Below are positions 58,773 through 64,000 of a stretch of DNA of 64,000 bases, piece after piece. Position 1 is the first letter of the stretch. Every line of letters begins with the position of its first letter. The notes beneath the pieces were generated by a model, which did not search any database, had not been told where the DNA came from, and saw nothing but the letters and a program-made list of their open reading frames with translations. A program made the translations under genes and the position numbers. The DNA is from Cryobacterium tepidiphilum (GTDB lineage Bacteria > Actinomycetota > Actinomycetes > Actinomycetales > Microbacteriaceae): NCBI RefSeq assembly GCF_003716325.1, contig NZ_RDSR01000001.1, positions 124,001-188,000 on the forward strand. Direction: 5' to 3'.

Positions 58773-61700
58773 CTACTGCACCGCGGCGATCAGCTCGAAG
58801 CTGTGGCTCGACGCGCTGTGATAGTTGGAGTGCACCTCGGCGGTGATCAGGTTCGCGCCCGTCACGAACGCCGAGGCCGGAACGGTGAAGGTGACCGGGT
58901 TGGCGACGGCCGTGCTGGCCGACACGGGCGCCGTCGCGTAGGTGTTCGCCGACACCGCGCCGCTCGGCAGGTTGTTGCGTCCCACTTCGACGCCGTTGAC
59001 GTAGACCACGATGCCGTCGTCGGAGCGCGCGGTGACCAGCACCGATCCGAGCTTCGCGGCATCCGTCACGCTGATCGCCTTGCGGTAGTACGACGTCAGC
59101 GGATACGGCGACGCCGCGGTCAGGGCCGTTGCGATGTCATTCGTTCCGCGACCGATCGGGGCCGCACCCGTCTGCCAGGTGGAGGAGTCGAATCCCGCCG
59201 TGTTCCAGCTCGATCCCGGCGCCGTGTCGGAGTAGTAGTACTGCCAGTCGGCGCCGGCCGCGACGAGCACGCCGTCAGCGGGCGGGTCGGCCGGCGGGTC
59301 GGCCGGCGGGTCCACCGGGTCCTCGGCCGCGGGCTGGGTGCCCGGGGTGATCGTGGCCGCCATCTCGAAGCTGTGGCTGGATGCCGAGTGGTAGTTGGAG
59401 TGCACCTCCGCGGTGATCAGGTTGGCGCCGGTGACGAATGCGGAGCCGGGCACCTCGAACGTCACCGGGCTGGCGACCGCCGTCGTCGCCCCCACTGGCG
59501 ACTTCGCGTAGCTGTCGAAGTCGACCGCGCCCGTCCCCATGTTGTTCCTGGCCACTTCGCTGCCGTTCACGTAGATGACGATCCCGTCGTCGGAGCGCGC
59601 GGTCAACGTCACCGAGGCGACCTTCGTCGCATCCGCCACCGTGACCGCCTTGCGGTAATACGAGGCGAGCGGATACGGCGACGCGGCCGTGAGGGTGGTG
59701 GCGATGTCGTTCGTGCCGCGGCCGATCGGAGCGGCACCGGTCTTCCAGGTGGAGGCGTCGAACCCGGCGGTGTTCCAGCCGGAACCCGGGGCGGTGTCGG
59801 CGTAGTAGTACTGCCAGTCGGCTCCATTCGCGACGAGGGCGGTGTCGTCGGCCGGCGGGTCGCCGCCCCCGTCACCGGGGTCGGCCGGCGGGTCCACCGG
59901 GTCCTCCCCGGCGGGCTGGCTGCCCGCGGTGACGGTGGCCGACAGCTCGAAGCTGTGGCTGCTCGCCGCCCGGTAGTTCGAGTGCACCTCGGCGGTGATC
60001 GAGTTGGGACCGGTCACGAACGCCGAGCCGGGAACCGTGAAGGTGACCGGGTTGGCCACCGCGGTGGACCCCGATACCGGCGCCGTGGCGTAACTGCCCG
60101 ACGTGATGGTTCCGGAGGGCAGGTTGTTCCTGGCCACTTCCTTCCCGTTCACGTAGACCACGATGCCGTCGTCGGATCGTGCGGTCAGCGTCACCGAGGC
60201 GACCTTCGTCGCATCCGTCACCGTGGCCGTCGTGCGGTAGTACGAGGTCAACGGATACGGGGACGTCGCCGTCAGGGCCGTCTTGATGTCGGCCGTGCCG
60301 CGACCGATGGGGGCCGCACCGCTCTTCCAGGTGGAGTCGTCGAAGCCGGCGGTGTTCCAGGCGGCAGCCGGGGCGGTGGCCTCGTAGTAGTACTTCCACG
60401 AGGAGCCGGCCGGGATGAGCACGCCGTTCGATGCCGGCGGGTCGACGGGCGGGTCGACGGGGGAGCCGGCCTTCACCGGTACCGCCGTGGTGCTGGCCGA
60501 GCGGTTGCCGCTCGGGTCGGCAGCCTGCACGAAGTACTTCACGTCGACGGGCACGACGGGCACGGTGGCCGACAGTGCGGTCGTCGTGGCGATGACCCGG
60601 TCGTTGCGCAGGATCTCGTATGTGACGCTGCCGCGGTCATCCGTTGCCCCCGACCAGCTGAGGGTCGTGCCCGTCGAACCGACGGATGCCTTCAGATTCG
60701 ACGGTCTGGACGGCGCGTCGGTGTCGTTGTGGGCGAAGCGCACGAACCCGCCCGACCACTGTTCGGTCCAGCCCGCCTTCACGGAGCTCTTGTAGTCGCC
60801 GCCGAACCAGGTGGCGCCCGTCGAGTCGTTGAACAGCGCCCAGGCGCCGGCCCCGCCCCGCTGGCTCACCGTGGGGTTGAACTGGGTGACATACTTTCCG
60901 GTCGCGTTGTTCCATCCGCCGGCGGAGTTGATCTTGTTGGCCTGCGTCCACGTGGTTCCGATGTTCGGCCAGCGGCGGGCACCGGCGTAGTCGGTGTAGA
61001 AGCAGTGGCAGCCGGCGTAGACGACGGTGCCATCGGTGGAGATGGACTGGATGTCACCGTTCGGGTAGCCGATGTTGGTGCTGAGCTCCGACATGTCCGA
61101 CCGCGCGTAGCTGTAGAGCATGTGCTGGGAGCCACCGATCCAGACCCGGTTTCCGACCTCCTTCACCGCCTGCTGATAGTTGCTGGTGCTGGAGAAGTCG
61201 ATGACCCACGGGATCACGCTCGCCGTGTCGGTGGTGATGACGGCTCCCTTGACGGCGTCGGTGTCGGCCGAGGTGGTGAAGTAACCGGCGAAGTACACCC
61301 GGTCGCCCTGGGCAGAGGCATCGAGGGAGACGACCGTCCCGTTGAACTCGGGGTTCCAGTTGTCGCCCGGGGTGCCGTCCGTCACCGAGACGCGCCCGGC
61401 GGACCGCACGTACTTCTCGGTGCTCCGCGTGCCGCCGGTCATGTGCGTGAACGTGCCGCCGATGTACAGCCAGTCGCCCTGCACGTCGAGGCTGCGCACG
61501 ACCGGGATGCCGCTGGCGAGCTTGTTGATCACCTTGGTGGTGAAGGTGGTGTCGGTCGCGCCCGTCTTCGGGTCGAGCACGACGAAGGCCGGCTGGCTCC
61601 TGCCGTTCACCGTGGTGAAGTAGCCGCCCGCGGCCACGCGCCCGTCGGGGAGCACGGCGATGGCCTTGACCTGCCCGTCGAACGTCGGGCGGAAGCTCGA

Positions 61701-62792
61701 GATCCACTCGCCGGTCTTCACGTCGAACGCGGCCAGGTACGGCTGCGAAACGGCGCTCGCCCCGCTTGCGCTCTTCTGCACGGTGAGGAAGTTGCCGCCG
61801 ACGTAGACGACGCCGTTGCCCTCGGCGAAGGCGGACACCTCGTTGCTGCCTTCATTGTCCGAGGAGGGGCCGGTGCCGAGCCCGGAGACGCCCCACACCG
61901 TCGGCATGGCGAAGCTCTCGGCCGCCGCCGGGATGGTGCGCTTCTCGGTACCGGAATCGGGGATCGCCGTGAAGATGTCCGCGCCGAGGAGCTTCGGGCG
62001 AAGGAAGACCTGCGTGAACGGGCGGGCGTTGCCCTTGCCGATGCTGGCCTCCCACAGGTAGCTGCCCGCAGCCTGGGAACCGTGGACGGCGGTGCCGAAG
62101 CCGAAGCCGCTCACCCAGCCCTGGTTCGCGCCGGTCCTGGTCTCGATGCGGTTCAGGCCCGTCCCGGAGCCGAACGCGGCGGTCTGGCCACCGGTGCCGC
62201 TGACGCCGCCGATCGTCCAGGTCTTCACGCGCTGCTGGTTGTCGAACACCCAGGCCCAGTCATCGCGGGGGGAGTCGAAGGTGAAGGTGTCGTCCTGCCA
62301 GGCGGTGCCATCCGTGTTGGTGGCCCGGTGCAGGCGGATGCCGTCGGGCAGCGAGCTCACCGGCTTGCCGTTCAGCAGCCCGCCGATGACCTTCGCGGAG
62401 AGCTGCGCGGGCTTGAATGCCGCCGGCCCGGTCACCACGCTCCGCACGTCGGCCGGCGTGCCCCAGCCCTCGTTGGTGTCTGACCAGTTGTCCCGGCCGC
62501 GGCCCACCAGCACCCACCCGCCGCCGTCGGTCTCCTGGTCGCAGTAGAACTGCTGCGGCGCCCCGAGTTCCGGGGTCACCAGCCAGTAGATTCCGCTCCT
62601 GGCAGCCGGCGTCGTCTGCTTGACCTCCCAGCAGGAGGCCGCTGCGGTGGCGGCGCTGGCCCCGTCAGGTGCGGGGAGCGATGCGGCGGCTGTCGCCGTC
62701 TGCGGGGTGAGGAGTGCTGCGACCACGACGGTGGTCGCGAGCGCCGCACCGAGCCCGAGGGATCGGGTCGGTGCTTTCGGGGTGAGTGACAC
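58773..62792 (-). CDS. Large secreted protein: fibrinogen-like domain, beta-propeller, FnIII, three jelly-roll modules
   Basis: A 1339-residue exported protein. The signal peptide ends near residue 36. A fibrinogen-C-like domain at about 50-275 has GIYWLVTPELGAPQQFYCDQ and TDGGGWVLVGRG. A beta-propeller of about six blades (about 295-680) has repeats such as VYVGGNFLTV, VAAGGYFTTV and LYIGGTFTHM. A fibronectin type III domain (about 695-785) follows. Three modules of 166 residues each, split by Pro/Asp linkers, make the C terminus. They look like jelly-roll carbohydrate-binding domains (SDDGIVVYVNG). It has no sortase motif or C-terminal helix. It is probably secreted, with a role in adhesion or matrix. 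Confidence 0.8.
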   Translation of the reverse strand: MSLTPKAPTRSLGLGAALATTVVVAALLTPQTATAAASLPAPDGASAATAAASCWEVKQTTPAARSGIYWLVTPELGAPQQFYCDQETDGGGWVLVGRGRDNWSDTNEGWGTPADVRSVVTGPAAFKPAQLSAKVIGGLLNGKPVSSLPDGIRLHRATNTDGTAWQDDTFTFDSPRDDWAWVFDNQQRVKTWTIGGVSGTGGQTAAFGSGTGLNRIETRTGANQGWVSGFGFGTAVHGSQAAGSYLWEASIGKGNARPFTQVFLRPKLLGADIFTAIPDSGTEKRTIPAAAESFAMPTVWGVSGLGTGPSSDNEGSNEVSAFAEGNGVVYVGGNFLTVQKSASGASAVSQPYLAAFDVKTGEWISSFRPTFDGQVKAIAVLPDGRVAAGGYFTTVNGRSQPAFVVLDPKTGATDTTFTTKVINKLASGIPVVRSLDVQGDWLYIGGTFTHMTGGTRSTEKYVRSAGRVSVTDGTPGDNWNPEFNGTVVSLDASAQGDRVYFAGYFTTSADTDAVKGAVITTDTASVIPWVIDFSSTSNYQQAVKEVGNRVWIGGSQHMLYSYARSDMSELSTNIGYPNGDIQSISTDGTVVYAGCHCFYTDYAGARRWPNIGTTWTQANKINSAGGWNNATGKYVTQFNPTVSQRGGAGAWALFNDSTGATWFGGDYKSSVKAGWTEQWSGGFVRFAHNDTDAPSRPSNLKASVGSTGTTLSWSGATDDRGSVTYEILRNDRVIATTTALSATVPVVPVDVKYFVQAADPSGNRSASTTAVPVKAGSPVDPPVDPPASNGVLIPAGSSWKYYYEATAPAAAWNTAGFDDSTWKSGAAPIGRGTADIKTALTATSPYPLTSYYRTTATVTDATKVASVTLTARSDDGIVVYVNGKEVARNNLPSGTITSGSYATAPVSGSTAVANPVTFTVPGSAFVTGPNSITAEVHSNYRAASSHSFELSATVTAGSQPAGEDPVDPPADPGDGGGDPPADDTALVANGADWQYYYADTAPGSGWNTAGFDASTWKTGAAPIGRGTNDIATTLTAASPYPLASYYRKAVTVADATKVASVTLTARSDDGIVIYVNGSEVARNNMGTGAVDFDSYAKSPVGATTAVASPVTFEVPGSAFVTGANLITAEVHSNYHSASSHSFEMAATITPGTQPAAEDPVDPPADPPADPPADGVLVAAGADWQYYYSDTAPGSSWNTAGFDSSTWQTGAAPIGRGTNDIATALTAASPYPLTSYYRKAISVTDAAKLGSVLVTARSDDGIVVYVNGVEVGRNNLPSGAVSANTYATAPVSASTAVANPVTFTVPASAFVTGANLITAEVHSNYHSASSHSFELIAAVQ
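58776..59273 (-). repeat. Jelly-roll module 3 of the surface protein
   Basis: This 498-base module corresponds without insertions or deletions to 59346-59843 and 59928-60425. At the protein level modules 2 and 3 agree at about 127 of 166 residues. Confidence 0.85.
59346..59843 (-). repeat. Jelly-roll module 2 of the surface protein
   Basis: The middle 498-base copy. It shares with module 3 the blocks AAPIGRGTNDIAT and ANLITAEVHSNYHSASSHSF. Proline/aspartate linkers (PADPPADPP) separate the modules. Confidence 0.85.
59928..60425 (-). repeat. Jelly-roll module 1 of the surface protein
   Basis: The N-terminal-most copy, also 498 bases, slightly more diverged (GRGTADIKTALTATSPYPL). Confidence 0.85.
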
Positions 62793-62868
62793 GGGATTCT
62801 CCTTGATGAGTTCGGGTCTGCATGGGAGTTTTTGGGGCCTGTGGGTCGCAGGCGGGTCGGGCTGTGGG

Positions 62869-63561
62869 TTAGCAGGTGGGGTTGTCGGGGAAGGTGCGGT
62901 CTGTCACCTGCCAGGTGCCGTCGGTGCCCTGTGTGAGGGTGTAGATGTTGAGGGCTCGGCGGTTGGTGTCGGGGGTGCCGATGGGGTTGCCCTTGTTGTC
63001 GAGGATGGTGACGGCGCTGGAGTCGATGCAGGCCTGGACGGTGGCGGTTGTGGCGGTGGTGTGGAGCACTTTGACGCTGTCGACGACGGATTGGCCGTGC
63101 TGGGTCCAGCCGTTGGAGTCGAGTTCGAGGTGTTCGTTGCCGAGTTCTTCGAGGATCGCGCCGGTGGCGACGGGAGAGAGTTGCTTTTTCACGTCGCTGA
63201 CGTTGTCGACGGTGGCGACGGCGCCGAGGAAGCCGTGCAGGGAGGCTTTGGCGTGGGTGTTGTCCAGGGGCACGCCGGGTGTGCCGGGGGCGGGCGTGGC
63301 TGGAGCGGGCTTGGCGGTGGCGGAGTTCTTCGCGGCCGGGGCGGTGGGGGTCGCGGTGCTCGCGGCGGCCGGCGTGGTGGGGGCCGGTGCGGCGGCGGCG
63401 AGTCTGGTGTCGGCGCCGGGGAAGGCCGTCCAGGCCAGGCCGCCGACCGCGGTCGCGACGGCGACGGTCAGGACCGCGGGGAACACCCAGCGGCGCCGCC
63501 TGGTCGGGGCTGGTGTGCCGTCGGTGCCGGCGTTTTCGGGGTCAGTCGTGTTGTGGTTCAT
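62869..63561 (-). CDS. Hypothetical membrane-anchored extracytoplasmic protein
   Basis: A 230-residue protein with a basic N terminus and one membrane helix (about 25-46). An alanine/proline/threonine linker (about 50-95) leads to an extracytoplasmic domain (about 97-230). The domain (LHGFLGAVATVDNVSDVKKQL, then VVDSVKVLHTTATTATVQACID) is reminiscent of small NTF2-like domains but is not assigned. Two cysteines (ACIDSS and the C-terminal NPTC) may pair. I do not know its function. It lies upstream of the surface protein gene in the same direction. Confidence 0.7.
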   Translation of the reverse strand: MNHNTTDPENAGTDGTPAPTRRRRWVFPAVLTVAVATAVGGLAWTAFPGADTRLAAAAPAPTTPAAASTATPTAPAAKNSATAKPAPATPAPGTPGVPLDNTHAKASLHGFLGAVATVDNVSDVKKQLSPVATGAILEELGNEHLELDSNGWTQHGQSVVDSVKVLHTTATTATVQACIDSSAVTILDNKGNPIGTPDTNRRALNIYTLTQGTDGTWQVTDRTFPDNPTC

Positions 63562-63673
63562 CGATCCTGCGATTCGGGTTGCGCGGTTCGTTGCTGCCAC
63601 CGTAACCGGCGGCCGTGAGGACTAACAAGAGAGATGCTCACCTTTTATGGGGATCGATTGGCCCCACTTAGGG

Positions 63674-64000
63674 TTACAGCAGAGACGGGGAGGGGGCCCG
63701 TTTTCTCCTGGCGAGCACGACCAGCTCGTGGAGGTGCAGGCGTTCGCGGTCGAGCGCGCACCACGTGAGCAGGAAGATTCCGCCCACCACGATCGAGAGG
63801 GTCATCGGGAGGAGTCCGGGGCCGAGGGTGAGGCGGGCAATGCCGGCGGGGAGGCCCACGGAGGCCACCGGCACCAGCAGGGCGTAGAGCACGCTTCGCA
63901 GCTCGATGGAGATGCCGAGGAACTTCCGCACCTCGATCGCGGCCAGAGCGGCGTCCACGAGCATGCTGAAGGCCCAGGTGACGGCGGCGCCGGTGATGCC
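63674..64000 (-). CDS. Polysaccharide flippase-like membrane protein, C-terminal end (partial)
   Basis: The last 108 codons of a membrane protein that continues past the right edge. Three hydrophobic segments are visible: GAAVTWAFSMLVDAALAA, LYALLVPVASVGLPAGI and PMTLSIVVGGIFLLTWCAL. The layout and the lone GITGAAV..W...M..D start of the final segment recall Wzx/MATE-type polysaccharide exporters, but too little is present to be sure. The neighbouring surface genes support a polysaccharide locus. Confidence 0.5.
   Translation of the reverse strand, partial: GITGAAVTWAFSMLVDAALAAIEVRKFLGISIELRSVLYALLVPVASVGLPAGIARLTLGPGLLPMTLSIVVGGIFLLTWCALDRERLHLHELVVLARRKRAPSPSLL

Noticed and set aside
58623..62483. 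Plus-strand open frame of nearly 1300 codons
   Set aside because: It is antisense to the surface protein with signal peptide and clear domains; its product is arginine/glycine-rich shadow sequence.
1..64000. rRNA and tRNA genes
   Set aside because: No cloverleaf-like or rRNA-like segment was recognised on either strand, although a covariance-model scan was not possible.

Overview
This window looks like chromosome from a high-GC actinobacterium, most probably a member of the Microbacteriaceae. The evidence is GC near 70% in most genes, a DUF3073 gene, a sterol-carrier gene beside purD, many GTG starts and apparent leaderless starts, and a heptamer (CGGATGC/GCATCCG) scattered through almost the whole window. 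No rRNA, tRNA, CRISPR array or insertion sequence was seen. Layout: 1-2.9 kb holds the N-terminal part of an acyl-CoA/4-coumarate-CoA ligase, an MscS channel and a small encapsulated-ferritin-like protein with no shell gene. 3-16.3 kb is mostly purine biosynthesis in separate transcription units (purQ-purS, purC, purD, and a coupled membrane protein-purF-purM run). Between them lie kynureninase, TetR, VOC dioxygenase, MFS, sterol-carrier and ribokinase genes. 16.3-20.3 kb carries DUF3073 and an operon of DUF4097, PadR and a KimA-like potassium/APC transporter behind a clear PadR operator. 20.6-32.8 kb is a sugar region: a ROK regulator; a leftward run of rbsB/rbsA/rbsC-type ABC genes, two Gfo/Idh/MocA dehydrogenases, two TIM-barrel isomerases and a small monooxygenase; a broken permease; a DeoR regulator; and a BtpA-family protein. 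About 23.0-30.7 kb of this is clearly lower in GC and lacks the genome-typical heptamer. It ends beside the truncated permease, so it looks acquired. Its enzyme set (dehydrogenase, isomerase/lyase, isomerase/lyase, dehydrogenase, plus transporter) matches the logic of 3-keto-glycoside (levoglucosan-type) degradation. 32.9-36.8 kb is a MerR/TipAS regulator followed by an AcrB-like RND pump. 36.9-45 kb has methylisocitrate lyase, a secreted M23 peptidase, a three-gene ECF sigma operon, a RecQ helicase and a secreted or anchored esterase. 45.1-51.1 kb has a DEAD-box helicase with a 36-bp-repeat N-terminal tail, a copper trio (membrane protein, YcnI, CopC) and thyA-folA. 51.2-57.9 kb has a second RecQ (with HRDC), YdeI- and DUF1697-family proteins, an acyl-CoA oxidase and proline iminopeptidase. 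58-64 kb looks like the edge of an extracellular polysaccharide or surface locus: a CDP-alcohol phosphotransferase, a 1339-residue fibrinogen-like/propeller surface protein with three equal-length modules, an anchored hypothetical protein and the end of a flippase-like protein. The most unusual non-genic feature is a set of at least ten long imperfect palindromes in intergenic gaps. They fall into several sequence families, each found once to four times, and two families are followed by G-rich tandem repeats. They occur in convergent, divergent and tandem gaps, so they are not simply terminators. A second theme is apparent leaderless expression: about ten genes have a TANNNT-like -10 box ending 6-7 bases before the start codon.
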